Source of the DNA: Paenibacillus algorifonticola
Lineage (GTDB): Bacteria; Bacillota; Bacilli; Paenibacillales; Paenibacillaceae
DNA length: 64,000 nucleotides
Reading direction: 5' to 3'
NCBI RefSeq assembly: GCF_000971975.1
Contig: NZ_LAQO01000014.1
Location: 144,268 to 208,267 of the forward strand
Below are positions 27,761 to 35,797 of this stretch, in pieces. The notes below the pieces were generated by a model. The model saw nothing but the letters and a program-made list of their open reading frames with translations. It made no database searches and had not been told where the DNA came from. Position numbers and translations under genes: made by a program. Numbering within the stretch: position 1 is the stretch's first letter; every line of letters begins with the position of its first letter.

Positions 27761-28783
27761 TTACTTCGTGACCAGCTTCGACTCGACAGATACGAATTCA
27801 GGCTCCATATCGGCGCTGCCCGTCGCTTTGTCCTTCGCCAGCTGTACAAGCTTGTTCAGCGAGGAAATGCCCACCTGTGCCGGATCTTGGGCAACCGTTG
27901 CATACAGCTCGCCTGCATTGATCGAATCCAGCGCTTCCGGCGCCCCGTCTGTACCTACGACGATAACTTGGCCTTGTTTGCCGGCATTGCTAACCGCTTG
28001 AAGTGCACCAAGTGCCATTGTGTCATTCGCTGCATAAAAAGCTTTCAAATCGGGGTTTTTCTGCAAAATGTTTGCCGCTACGTCCAGTGCCTTCGTGCGA
28101 TCCCAATCAGCTGGCTGGCTATCTACGATTTCAATATTCGCCGCCGCTTTGAATGCGTTGGTAGCGCCTTGTTTTCTATTTTCGCCCGACGCATTGCCTG
28201 CTTTGCCTTCAATAATCGCAACTTTGCCGCCTTCTGCGCCCAGCTTGTCGATAATCGCTTGGCCGCCTTTTTCCCCAACCTTCACATTGTCAGTCGTAAC
28301 AAAGGAGAACACATAGCCGCCTGCGCTTTTCAGCTCCGTCATGTCGACTTGCTCGTCAATGTTGACGACATAGATGCCCTTCTCATTTGCTTTCACAATG
28401 CTAGGAATCATAGCGACTGGGGACAACGGTGCGAATGCGATACCCGCATAGCCTTTATCCAGCGCGTCCTCGAAAATTTTCGCTTGGCCTTGAAGATCTG
28501 CCTCGTCATTTGCTGCAAAAATATCGACATCGTAGCCTTGCGCCTTCGCTTCTGCCTCAATGCCCTCTTTCATGGAAACCCAGAACGGGTTGGATAAGGT
28601 TTTAAGAATAATAGCGAATTTCGGTTTTGCAGCATCTGTAGCGCCGCCCGCAGCGGTGTCTGTGGAAGCTGCTGGCGAGGTGCCAGAGGCTCCGTTTGTT
28701 GTACCTGCTTGATTACCGCAGCCCGCCACAATAATCGCAAGCGTCAGCATCACCATAAGCAGCATCATGTTTGTCTTTTTCAT
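27761..28783 (-). CDS. alsB: D-allose-binding lipoprotein of the ABC transporter
   Basis: A 340-residue type I periplasmic-binding-fold protein tethered as a lipoprotein (lipobox IVAGC). After a Thr/Ala/Gly linker the domain begins KFAIILKTLSNPFWVSMKEGIEAEA, with IAFAPLSP, the hinge segment YVFSFVTTDNVKVG and FYAANDTMALGALQA, as in RbsB/AlsB. E. coli AlsB is soluble periplasmic; here the lipid anchor replaces the periplasm. A 252-nt non-coding gap with a cre-like site separates it from rpiB, so it may have its own promoter. Confidence 0.92.
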   Translation of the reverse strand: MKKTNMMLLMVMLTLAIIVAGCGNQAGTTNGASGTSPAASTDTAAGGATDAAKPKFAIILKTLSNPFWVSMKEGIEAEAKAQGYDVDIFAANDEADLQGQAKIFEDALDKGYAGIAFAPLSPVAMIPSIVKANEKGIYVVNIDEQVDMTELKSAGGYVFSFVTTDNVKVGEKGGQAIIDKLGAEGGKVAIIEGKAGNASGENRKQGATNAFKAAANIEIVDSQPADWDRTKALDVAANILQKNPDLKAFYAANDTMALGALQAVSNAGKQGQVIVVGTDGAPEALDSINAGELYATVAQDPAQVGISSLNKLVQLAKDKATGSADMEPEFVSVESKLVTK

Positions 28784-28937
28784 TGAAAAAACCTCCCTTG
28801 TTTAATCAAGCCGATGATTGTTTCCATTATATTGCCTCACTCATACCGCTTCGCTTCTGGTCTTTCGCGCACCCCGCCCTTTTTGATCCGCCTCCCCTGG
28901 TTCTTCTGGTTGAGATATTTGGCGTTGCAGCGTACTT

Positions 28938-28952
28938 ATTAAGCGCTTTCAT
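28938..28952 (-). promoter_or_regulatory. cre-like CcpA site upstream of alsB
   Basis: ATGAAAGCGCTTAAT on the minus strand fits the Bacillus cre form WTGAAARCGYTTWNN at every position. It lies 155 nt before the alsB start, in the only large gap of the operon, and suggests carbon catabolite repression of the transporter. Confidence 0.65.
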
Positions 28953-29035
28953 TTCGTGAAAAGCAATTAACATTCAAAGCTTGCTTAGCCTCATTCGTTT
29001 CATTCGCGTTATTATGCCCCTAGCCTTGCAAAAGA

Positions 29036-29503
29036 TTATCCACAGGAGCCCGTTTCTTCCAGCCTGCTCATCATGTTGACTCGCTCTCCGTGCCTGCCGC
29101 CCTCAAATGGCGTTGCCAGCCAAATTTCAATAATCATCTTCGCCAGCTCGATCCCTACAACACGCGAGCCCAGCGCCAGCACATTCGTATCATTATGAAG
29201 CCGCGACAGCTGCGCCGAATAAGGTTCGCTGCATACGACAGCGCGGATGCCCTTTACTTTGTTCGCTGTAATGGAAATGCCGACGCCCGAGCCGCAGAAC
29301 AGCAGCCCTTTTTCACACTCGCCGCTCGCTACCGCCTTCGCCACCTTCTCGCCATAGGTCGGGTAATCCGTCCGCTCCGTCCCAAAGGCGCCAAACTCCT
29401 TATAAGCAATGCCTTTCTCATCGAGCCACGCTTTTATTTCCTGCTTGTATTCAAATGCTGCGTGATCGCTTCCAATAGCCAACATGGTCATGCCCCCATT
29501 CAA
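29036..29503 (-). CDS. rpiB: Ribose-5-phosphate/allose-6-phosphate isomerase, RpiB type
   Basis: A 155-residue LacA/RpiB-family isomerase. GSDHAAFEYKQEI, GTERTDYPTYGEKVA, the catalytic cysteine in LLFCGSGVGIS, KVKGIRAVVCSEPYSA and HNDTNVLALGSRV are all present. In E. coli RpiB serves both ribose 5-phosphate and allose 6-phosphate, giving allulose 6-phosphate for AlsE. It is first in the operon after the repressor gene, with two identical operators in front. Start uncertain: ATG 29503 (AAGGA 6-7 nt upstream) or ATG 29485 (GGGGG 7-8 nt upstream). Confidence 0.92.
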   Translation of the reverse strand: MNGGMTMLAIGSDHAAFEYKQEIKAWLDEKGIAYKEFGAFGTERTDYPTYGEKVAKAVASGECEKGLLFCGSGVGISITANKVKGIRAVVCSEPYSAQLSRLHNDTNVLALGSRVVGIELAKMIIEIWLATPFEGGRHGERVNMMSRLEETGSCG

Positions 29504-29514
29504 TTTCCTTTTAG

Positions 29515-29528
29515 GTGAAACGTTTTTC
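29515..29528. promoter_or_regulatory. LacI-type operator 1 before rpiB
   Basis: GTGAAACGTTTTTC, one of four identical 14-bp copies in 1.3 kb around the LacI gene. It is an imperfect dyad centred on CG and sits 11 nt before the rpiB start. Confidence 0.85.
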
Positions 29529-29558
29529 TTTAACTTTAAAAAAAAGCTTTATTATTTG

Positions 29559-29572
29559 GTGAAACGTTTTTC
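29559..29572. promoter_or_regulatory. LacI-type operator 2 before rpiB
   Basis: Second exact GTGAAACGTTTTTC, exactly 44 bp from operator 1, about four helical turns. Both sites are therefore on one DNA face and could bind repressor cooperatively around the rpiB promoter. Confidence 0.85.
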
Positions 29573-29588
29573 CTATTATGAAAAAAAA

Positions 29589-30584
29589 TTATGTCGATTC
29601 TCGGATGACAAGCTCTGGCTTCAATACAATATGCTCAACTAGATGGGATTCGGCATTTATTTTTTTCAGCAGCAGCTCGCCGGCCTTTTTCCCCATTTGG
29701 TATTTCGGCTGATTAATCGTAGTCAGTGCCGGGACGACCAAGTAAGAGGTCGGGATGTTATCATAACCAACAATCGCTACATCCTCAGGTATGCGGTAGC
29801 CCTTCTGGAACAGTGCCTTCATAATGCCAAGCGCAAGCAAATCATTTGCTGCAAAAATCGAACGATACGCAAACGGCTTCTCCAGCAGCTTATCCATAAA
29901 AACATAACCCGCTTCATGACTGACCTTGCATTCGTAAACAAGCGACTCATCATAGGCAACGCCATGCAGCGCAAGCGCCTTCTTGTAGCCCTCCAGCCGA
30001 TCACGGCTGTTCTGGATGCTTAAATCGCCAATGACCAGCATCACTTCCGAACGATTTTGGCTGAGCAAATAGTTCGTTGCCTCAAAGCCTCCATGAACGT
30101 TGTCGATCATCACCGAGCTGAAGCTTTCGCCTGCCTTCTTGTCGACAACTTTACGATCCACGACAACGACGGGGAAATCTTTGCGATTGTTGAACACGTC
30201 CCTGTTTTTGCCCGTTCCGAGAAAAATCAGTCCGTCGATATCCTTCTCAAACAACGTGTTCAGGTAACGCAGCTCTTTCGCCTGATCCTCATCCGTATTG
30301 CACAAAATCACACTGTAAGCATGTTCATTGAATAAATCTTCAATGCCGCGAATAATTTCTGTAAAGAACGCATTGGAGATGTCCGGCACTACGATGCCAA
30401 TGGTCAGCGTCTTGCGTGACTTCAAGCTTCTAGCCGCCATGCTTGGATGGTAATTGAGCTCTTTGATCGCATTCATGATGCGCTCTTTCGTCTCCGGCTT
30501 CACATTTTTTGTCCCGTTCAACACGTAGGAGACGGTGCTGATCGCTACATTCGCTTTCTTCGCAATATCTTTTATCGTGACCAT
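29589..30584 (-). CDS. LacI-family repressor of the allose/rpiB/PRPP-synthetase regulon
   Basis: A 331-residue regulator: N-terminal LacI helix-turn-helix MVTIKDIAKKANVAISTVSYVLNG with hinge helix (HPSMAARSLKSRK), then a periplasmic-binding-like effector domain (TIGIVVPDISNAFFTEIIRGIE, DGLIFLGTG, ANDLLALGIMKALFQKGY, VGYDNIPTSYLVVPALTT). The start at 30584 has AAGGAAGG 8 nt upstream. It replaces the unrelated RpiR-type AlsR of E. coli. Four identical operators flank it: two before rpiB, one just downstream of its own promoter and one at the divergent PRPP synthetase. The inducer is presumably allose, ribose or a phosphate ester; not determinable here. Confidence 0.9.
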   Translation of the reverse strand: MVTIKDIAKKANVAISTVSYVLNGTKNVKPETKERIMNAIKELNYHPSMAARSLKSRKTLTIGIVVPDISNAFFTEIIRGIEDLFNEHAYSVILCNTDEDQAKELRYLNTLFEKDIDGLIFLGTGKNRDVFNNRKDFPVVVVDRKVVDKKAGESFSSVMIDNVHGGFEATNYLLSQNRSEVMLVIGDLSIQNSRDRLEGYKKALALHGVAYDESLVYECKVSHEAGYVFMDKLLEKPFAYRSIFAANDLLALGIMKALFQKGYRIPEDVAIVGYDNIPTSYLVVPALTTINQPKYQMGKKAGELLLKKINAESHLVEHIVLKPELVIREST

Positions 30585-30626
30585 TTGCGTTTCCTTCCTT
30601 GCCTCACCTGCCAAAGCGAAAAATTA

Positions 30627-30640
30627 GTGAAACGTTTTTC
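30627..30640. promoter_or_regulatory. LacI-type operator 3 (autoregulatory)
   Basis: Third exact GTGAAACGTTTTTC. It lies just downstream of the -10 hexamer of the repressor's promoter and 43 nt before its start codon, a position that would block transcription. Confidence 0.83.
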
Positions 30641-30649
30641 TATAACGCT

Positions 30650-30678
30650 ATATTATTTCATCGTGAATCCGTTGTCAA
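30650..30678 (-). promoter_or_regulatory. SigA-type promoter of the LacI gene
   Basis: On the minus strand TTGACA (30678-30673), 17-nt spacer, TAATAT (30655-30650). Perfect -35 and fair -10, followed at once by operator 3. Confidence 0.75.
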
Positions 30679-30737
30679 TAGTCCGCAGCCTGGATTTCAA
30701 AACAAAATAAATTTTTGATGAATGGCGTTTCTTGAGC

Positions 30738-30765
30738 TTGAATGTCTGCTTGCCCGCGGTATAAT
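30738..30765 (+). promoter_or_regulatory. SigA-type promoter of the PRPP synthetase gene
   Basis: TTGAAT (30738-30743), 16-nt spacer, perfect TATAAT (30760-30765). The expected start of transcription near 30772 puts operator 4 at about +12 to +25. Confidence 0.75.
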
Positions 30766-30783
30766 AAAATCAATCCCATTTTG

Positions 30784-30797
30784 GTGAAACGTTTTTC
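30784..30797. promoter_or_regulatory. LacI-type operator 4 before the PRPP synthetase
   Basis: Fourth exact GTGAAACGTTTTTC, between the promoter and the AGGAGG of the divergent gene. This is the evidence that the PRPP synthetase belongs to the LacI regulon. Confidence 0.83.
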
Positions 30798-30813
30798 CTT
30801 TAGGAGGTTTATG

Positions 30814-31767
30814 ATGCAAAAAATAAAGCTTTTTTCCGGTACATCCAATCGCAAGCTCGCTGAACAGGTCTGTTCCTTGCTCGGACAGCCGCTTGGCGAT
30901 GTCGCCATTACCCGCCAGCAAAGCGGCGAAATTCACGTTTCCTATCAAGAGCCGATTCGCACCTGTGACGTCTTCATCATTCAAGCGATGTCCCATCCGG
31001 TTAATGAGCATTTGGTGGAGCTGCTTGTGCTCATTGATGCTGCCAAACGTGCTTCCGCAAATAAAATAAATTTGATTTTACCCTATTACGGCTATGCCCG
31101 CCAAGAGCGAAAAACCGCTCCCCGCGAGCCGATTTCGGCGAAGCTTGTCGCCGAGGTGCTGACGACTGTAGGCGCTAATCGCATCGTAACGATTGATCTG
31201 CATGCCGATCCGATTCAAGGCTTTTTCGAAATTCCTGTTGACCATTTAACGGCCCTCGACCTTATTATCCAGCATTTGAAAAGCAAAAATATTGAAAATC
31301 CGGTCGTCGTATCTCCCGATGCAGGACGCGCTTCAACAGCGGAAAAGCTTGCGGGCGAGCTGGATTGTCCCTTCGCCATTATGATCAAAAACCGCCCTGC
31401 CCACAACCAGACGGAAATTACGCATATTATTGGGGATGTAGCAGGCAAAACGCCGATCATCATTGAGGATTTGATTGATACCGGAAATACAATCGTCAAT
31501 GTCGTTAATGCCCTTAAACAAAATGGCGCTGAGAACGCTTATGTTTGCGCTACGCATGGGCTGTTCTCGGGAGGCGCGCGCAATTTGCTGGCATCGCCGC
31601 ACATCAGCGAAATCGTCGTCACCGATACGATTGCGATGCAGGAGGAGCATGAGGCTTATGGTGAAAAGCTTATTATCCTGCCAATAGCCCCTATTATCGC
31701 TGCTGCCGTACAAATTATTATTCAGGGCGGCTCAATCGATACACAGATAAACTCGGGCAAGGTTTAA
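30814..31767 (+). CDS. prs: Ribose-phosphate pyrophosphokinase (PRPP synthetase), regulon-associated copy
   Basis: A 317-residue class I PRPP synthetase making 5-phosphoribosyl diphosphate from ribose 5-phosphate and ATP. It starts IKLFSGTSNRKLAEQV, with the ATP/flexible loop ILPYYGYARQERKTAPREPISAK, the DLHADPIQGFF motif, VVSPDAGRASTAEKLA, and the ribose-5-phosphate-binding loop IIEDLIDTGNTI. The ATG at 30814 is 6 nt after AGGAGG; ATG 30811 is 3 nt closer. The housekeeping prs of this group normally lies beside glmU, which is not here, so this is probably a second copy. Its promoter carries the same operator as the LacI gene and rpiB. Confidence 0.9.
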   Translation: MQKIKLFSGTSNRKLAEQVCSLLGQPLGDVAITRQQSGEIHVSYQEPIRTCDVFIIQAMSHPVNEHLVELLVLIDAAKRASANKINLILPYYGYARQERKTAPREPISAKLVAEVLTTVGANRIVTIDLHADPIQGFFEIPVDHLTALDLIIQHLKSKNIENPVVVSPDAGRASTAEKLAGELDCPFAIMIKNRPAHNQTEITHIIGDVAGKTPIIIEDLIDTGNTIVNVVNALKQNGAENAYVCATHGLFSGGARNLLASPHISEIVVTDTIAMQEEHEAYGEKLIILPIAPIIAAAVQIIIQGGSIDTQINSGKV

Positions 31768-31801
31768 CACCCCACTCTTTTTCCCACGAGCTCCGCAGCA
31801 T

Positions 31802-32281
31802 CGATTGGGCAGAGGAGCTGCCCTGCGAGCTAACGCTCCGACGGTTGTTTTTGTACCCGATGAATATGCATCCATGGAGGAAGAAGTGGCCGCATGGGCG
31901 AAATTCTAAATCGTCAGACAGAAGCCGAAGCATGGAACAAGCAGTTTACCCAAAGAGCGGAAGCCGCGCGCAAAAAAGCACAGGCTGCTGTGCCAGCCAA
32001 TGCCTCATTTACAATTGCTGATTTCAATTGGCTCACCAATGTAGGCATTGTCGGAAAAAGCGCAAACCGCGGCGGTAAAGCGGTGTACGACCTGCTTGGC
32101 CCCGCCCCTGCCTCAAAGATTAAACAGGATTTAATCGATAAAGGCGAGGAAAGTATGGTTATCAGCTCCGAGCTATTCGGGGAATATGTGGGGATTATCT
32201 TCTGCTGATCCCTATACGACGATTTATCAGGCTGAAGAAATTGCTGAAAAATTAGCCGCCAAGCAAACTAAGCTGCAATAG
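31802..32281 (+). pseudogene. Decayed iron-siderophore substrate-binding protein
   Basis: Three frames together rebuild the C-terminal half of a siderophore-binding lipoprotein. Frame A (about 31802-31906) gives ANAPTVVFVPDEYASMEEEV. Frame B (31894-32208) gives NRQTEAEAWNKQFTQRAEAA, ASFTIADFNW and GGKAVYDLLGPAP. Frame C (32180-32281) gives SADPYTTIYQAEEIAEKLAA. Each part aligns with the intact binding protein at 59619-60659 (IAPTLFIPYGD, ADATFSIFEH, GGQPVYQALGRKPP, DPLAVLAQTEELADWLAKG). At least two frameshifts, a missing N-terminal half and a missing part before frame C make it non-functional. No partner transporter genes are near. Confidence 0.75.
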
Positions 32282-32365
32282 GCTAAGGAGCAGACCATAA
32301 TTGACCTGTTCACGTATTGATCAATCGTCTTCTTTTGTCGGACAGGCTGGTCCCACTTATCGTTA

Positions 32366-32414
32366 AAAATGGAAGGGCGCGAGGGCAACGATATGCCTTC
32401 CGCCCTTCCATTTT
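32366..32414. terminator. Bidirectional rho-independent terminator
   Basis: AAAATGGAAGGGCG (32366-32379) is perfectly complementary to CGCCCTTCCATTTT (32401-32414). Such a stem can end transcripts on both strands; it lies between the siderophore-binding pseudogene (+) and the xylanase (-). Confidence 0.88.
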
Positions 32415-32493
32415 GTTATATTCCTGTATCCGTCTTTCTAAATCTCTGCATTTCTATATTTCTGCTTTTCTTTCTTACTGCTCATTCCACGGC

Positions 32494-34842
32494 TTAGCTA
32501 GGCTCCGTGCCCCACACTAAATTTCCGTTCTGATACAACGTGATCTTCGTATAATCTGCATAAGTCGTTCGCAGCGAGTTAAAAGAATAATCATCCGTCT
32601 CGCTGAAATTCGTCCAATCGTTCTTATGAATGCGCGTATGAATTTCGCCAGATGTCCCGCCCGCTGGAATGCTGCCAGCGCCAGAGCTAAAGGACAGCTC
32701 CACATAATAATCGGCGCCTGTCCGCGGCGTGCTCAGCTTGACGAAGCTGCCCGTCACATTGCTATTGCCTACTTGGGCATAGTCGCTGAAGAAGTTTTGC
32801 TGCTTCTCCCCGTCAATCGTATACCAATAGCGAATCGTCAATCCGCTCATTGCAACGGGAGTCGTCCCGTTATTTTTTATGATGAACTGCGGTTTGAGCT
32901 GGTTATCTCCAGCATTGGTATCCCCTGCCCGGTACGCTACTGCTAATGAACCAGAAGGCTGCTCTGGACCGGTCGTACCGCTCGGTGTTGCGACGACTTC
33001 AGCCGAAGCTGCTCCCGTGCCAGCGCTGTTGGCCGCTTGAATAATATAATAATAGGTCGTTCCGTTCGTAACGGCTGTGTCATTATAACCGCTGCCAGAT
33101 ACAGCAGCAGACAGCGTCGTATATGGCCCGCCGCTCGTCGTTGCCCGTTTCACCGTGTACGAGGTCGCGCCAGCTACCGCATTCCAAGCAAGCTGAACCT
33201 GCATGCTGCCAGCTGTCGCTGTTAAGCCAGACGGCGCAGCAGGAACTATCGGCCCTCCAGGCGTTTGGACCGCTTCCAGCACCGACCAATAGGCAGGTTT
33301 GGACTGCAAGCGCTCGTCGAATAGCAGCGGCCAATTGTTGCGGGCTACCGGGAAGGTGCGAAGCCACGTATGCGCATCATCCTTGCCCCATAATGTCACA
33401 TTCGTAACGGTGTCCGTATGCCGCAGAAACACCTGAAATAGCGACTTGTACAAATTGGCTTGGCGCTGCTTCAGCTCATCGGAGAATGTCTCATAGGATT
33501 GTGAATTATCCGAATAGACGCTAATGTCCAACTCGGTAATATGCGTCTCCAGTCCAAGCGCTTTGAATTTGATAATGGAGCTTTCAATTTCCGCAAGCGA
33601 TGGATAATAAAGACTAATATGCGTCTGGTGGCCGACGCCGTCAACCGGAATGCCTTTGGCCTGCAAACGTGTAATTAAGTTATACAGCGCCTGACTTTTT
33701 GCCGGTTCATGCGTATTGTAATCGTTAATGAACAGCTTCACCGTCGGATCCACTGCATGGGCAAACTCAAACGCTTTTTCAATATATTCTTCACCCGCAA
33801 TTTGATACCATAGGCTGCGGCGCAAGCCATCTGACTGCGACGCATCAATGACCTCATTAACTACATCCCAGGCATAAATTTTGCCCTCATATCGTTCCAT
33901 TACAGTCTGAATATGATTTTGCATACGCGCATAGAGCACCGCTTTGCTGACCAAGTTTCCGTTCGCGTCACGGAACACCCAATCAGGCGTTTGCGCATGC
34001 CAGACGAGCGTATGTCCGCGCACCTGCTGGCCATTTTGCACACCGAAAGCAACAGCAGCATCTGCCTCGATAAAATTAAATACGTTTTCCTGCGGCTCCG
34101 TGCTGTCCCACTTCAGCACATTGCCAGGCGTGACGCTGTTAAAATGCTTAATCAGAAGCTGTTTATCCGGCTCGGTCAGCAGCTCATCATTGGTAAAGGC
34201 CGAGCCAAGCAGAAATTTTCCGGCAAAAGCATCTTGAAGCGAAGGGATGTCGTCTTCAATAATAATTGGGCCGAGATCCGGCTTCCGCTCGAACCGGAAA
34301 TCATCAACGTAGAAGGAAGCGGTTGCACTTCCCGGCACCTCGAAATAAACCGATACCTGAGTGGCCGGCTCCAGCATTTTGAATGTAGCCTGCAGCTTCG
34401 TCCAGCCGCTCGCTGTGGCTGCGCCAGATGCGATATTTTCATAGCGGGTACCAGCTGGCAATGTGCGCTGAAGAGACATCGAAATATTGGTGTTTGCTGC
34501 TCCAGCAGGCAGCTTGACCCAACCAATAAACTCATACGTTTGCCCAACCTCAAGCTGGCTTGTCACATCAAGAGAAGGTCCATGCCAAGTACTTGTGCGC
34601 CCACTTACCGCCAAACCGTAGGCTCCGCTACGTGCTGCTGCTGCATCCGCAGCCAGAACCTCCGCACCGCCGCGGCCAACCCATTGCTGGACCGTACCAT
34701 CCTCGAAATCGCTTTGCTGGAGCAACGTATTTTCCGTTTCCTCCGCTTGCACAGACTTTGCCCAATAGACGGGAAGCAATAAACTTAGGACAATCAGAAA
34801 TTTAAGCGCTTTCATAAATGGGTAAAGCTGACGATTGCTCAT
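32494..34842 (-). CDS. Modular endo-1,4-beta-xylanase (CBM - GH10 - FnIII - CBM3)
   Basis: Secreted 782-residue enzyme cleaving xylan. After a signal peptide (FLIVLSLLLPVYWAKSVQA) comes a CBM4/22-type domain (about 38-185; SDFEDGTVQQWVGRGGAEVL). The GH10 barrel follows (about 205-535) with acid/base E330 in WDVVNEVID, nucleophile E437 in ITELDISVYS, and GHTLVWHAQTPDW. A fibronectin type III domain (about 542-625) and a C-terminal cellulose-binding CBM3 (about 635-782; SGSLAVAYRAGDTN, FVKLSTPRTGADYYVEL) complete it. The ATG at 34842 has GGAG about 11 nt upstream; ATG 34815 (residue 10) is a shorter alternative. It is monocistronic. A cre-like site overlaps its first codons. Confidence 0.93.
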   Translation of the reverse strand: MSNRQLYPFMKALKFLIVLSLLLPVYWAKSVQAEETENTLLQQSDFEDGTVQQWVGRGGAEVLAADAAAARSGAYGLAVSGRTSTWHGPSLDVTSQLEVGQTYEFIGWVKLPAGAANTNISMSLQRTLPAGTRYENIASGAATASGWTKLQATFKMLEPATQVSVYFEVPGSATASFYVDDFRFERKPDLGPIIIEDDIPSLQDAFAGKFLLGSAFTNDELLTEPDKQLLIKHFNSVTPGNVLKWDSTEPQENVFNFIEADAAVAFGVQNGQQVRGHTLVWHAQTPDWVFRDANGNLVSKAVLYARMQNHIQTVMERYEGKIYAWDVVNEVIDASQSDGLRRSLWYQIAGEEYIEKAFEFAHAVDPTVKLFINDYNTHEPAKSQALYNLITRLQAKGIPVDGVGHQTHISLYYPSLAEIESSIIKFKALGLETHITELDISVYSDNSQSYETFSDELKQRQANLYKSLFQVFLRHTDTVTNVTLWGKDDAHTWLRTFPVARNNWPLLFDERLQSKPAYWSVLEAVQTPGGPIVPAAPSGLTATAGSMQVQLAWNAVAGATSYTVKRATTSGGPYTTLSAAVSGSGYNDTAVTNGTTYYYIIQAANSAGTGAASAEVVATPSGTTGPEQPSGSLAVAYRAGDTNAGDNQLKPQFIIKNNGTTPVAMSGLTIRYWYTIDGEKQQNFFSDYAQVGNSNVTGSFVKLSTPRTGADYYVELSFSSGAGSIPAGGTSGEIHTRIHKNDWTNFSETDDYSFNSLRTTYADYTKITLYQNGNLVWGTEPS
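34801..34815 (-). promoter_or_regulatory. cre-like site inside the xylanase 5' coding region
   Basis: ATGAAAGCGCTTAAA on the minus strand fits WTGAAARCGYTTWNN and spans codons 10-14 (Met-Lys-Ala-Leu-Lys). It could act as a CcpA roadblock, but these are common signal-peptide codons, so chance is possible. Confidence 0.45.
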
Positions 34843-35179
34843 TCTTTAATTCACTCCTTTTCCTATTCGGGTACGGTTGCCACTCACAAATCCACGGTGC
34901 TGTCGTTCAAACATATCTAAGCGAAGAAAACGACATATACCTGTCTATATTTTTAAACAGCCGCGCCTCCTCCCTATTTTGGTTGGAAGAGCCGCCCCGT
35001 GTGCAAGCCTGTTTACCCGATAGATAGAGCTGGGAACGACCCATATGGAAAATTATACATCTTCCTAGCCAAGCCTACAATATCAATTAATAGGAAAATT
35101 TGTAATTAAAATTTGTGCAGTTGTCGTAAACGATGATAAGCCACTCTTAGGTTTCACTGATTATTAGGGGAATAGATAC
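34843..35179. other. Non-coding spacer upstream of the xylanase
   Basis: 337 nt between the divergent-reading xylanase 5' end and the TetR gene 3' end. The xylanase promoter must lie here, but I see no convincing -35/-10 pair, hairpin or gene. Confidence 0.5.
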
Positions 35180-35797
35180 TTACGGTTGGAACTGACAAAG
35201 GCCTATTTTTTTGAAAGTGATTTTGTCCATTTTGCGATTTACCAGTCCAATTAACTGGTCTGCCATGTAGGACGTGGAATATTTAAAGCCCGATTCTTCC
35301 CAATAAAGAATAACGCCCATTGCAGCTGACATCTGGTAGCTGAGCAAAATTTCATAGTCTAGAGCAGGGCTGCCCTCATCCATAATAATGTGCATATCCC
35401 GCCTCATCGACTCCCGAAGCACGTCGTAAAGCTCAAACCCAAAGCTCCGATCTACGGAAAGCAGCGCCTGAAATTCATCTTTATGTTTCTCAATATGATT
35501 AAAAAGCTGCAGCGCCGAAGGATAAATATCTTCTGCCTTTACCAGATCCATCCCCTCGTAAGGGACGAGCAAAGTTTCGGCAAAGCCAAGCAGAAATTCG
35601 CTTCGTATTTCTTGCAGCAGCTCTTCCTTGCCGACAAAATGCTTATAAAAGGTTCCGCGATTGTAATCCGCCCGCTTCGCCACATCAAGTATGGTCACAG
35701 CCTCATATCCTCGCTCTAATATGAGCGACACGAATGCAGCTTTAATCGCTTGACGCGTTCTTCTCGTCCTTCGGTCCAGTTGCTTCTCCGTTGCCAA
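35180..35797 (-). CDS. TetR/AcrR-family transcriptional regulator
   Basis: A 205-residue regulator. The N-terminal helix-turn-helix reads TRQAIKAAFVSLILERGYEAVT, split at RADYNRGTFYKHFVGKEELL. The C-terminal region (MHIIMDEGSPALDYEILLSYQMSAAMGVI, in parts) resembles TetR_C domains of the YxaF/DhaS-like group. TTG at 35797 is preferred since GGAGG is 9 nt upstream; longer in-frame starts would extend far into the intergenic region. It is divergent from two dehydrogenase genes, which it probably represses. Confidence 0.85.
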   Translation of the reverse strand: MATEKQLDRRTRRTRQAIKAAFVSLILERGYEAVTILDVAKRADYNRGTFYKHFVGKEELLQEIRSEFLLGFAETLLVPYEGMDLVKAEDIYPSALQLFNHIEKHKDEFQALLSVDRSFGFELYDVLRESMRRDMHIIMDEGSPALDYEILLSYQMSAAMGVILYWEESGFKYSTSYMADQLIGLVNRKMDKITFKKIGLCQFQP

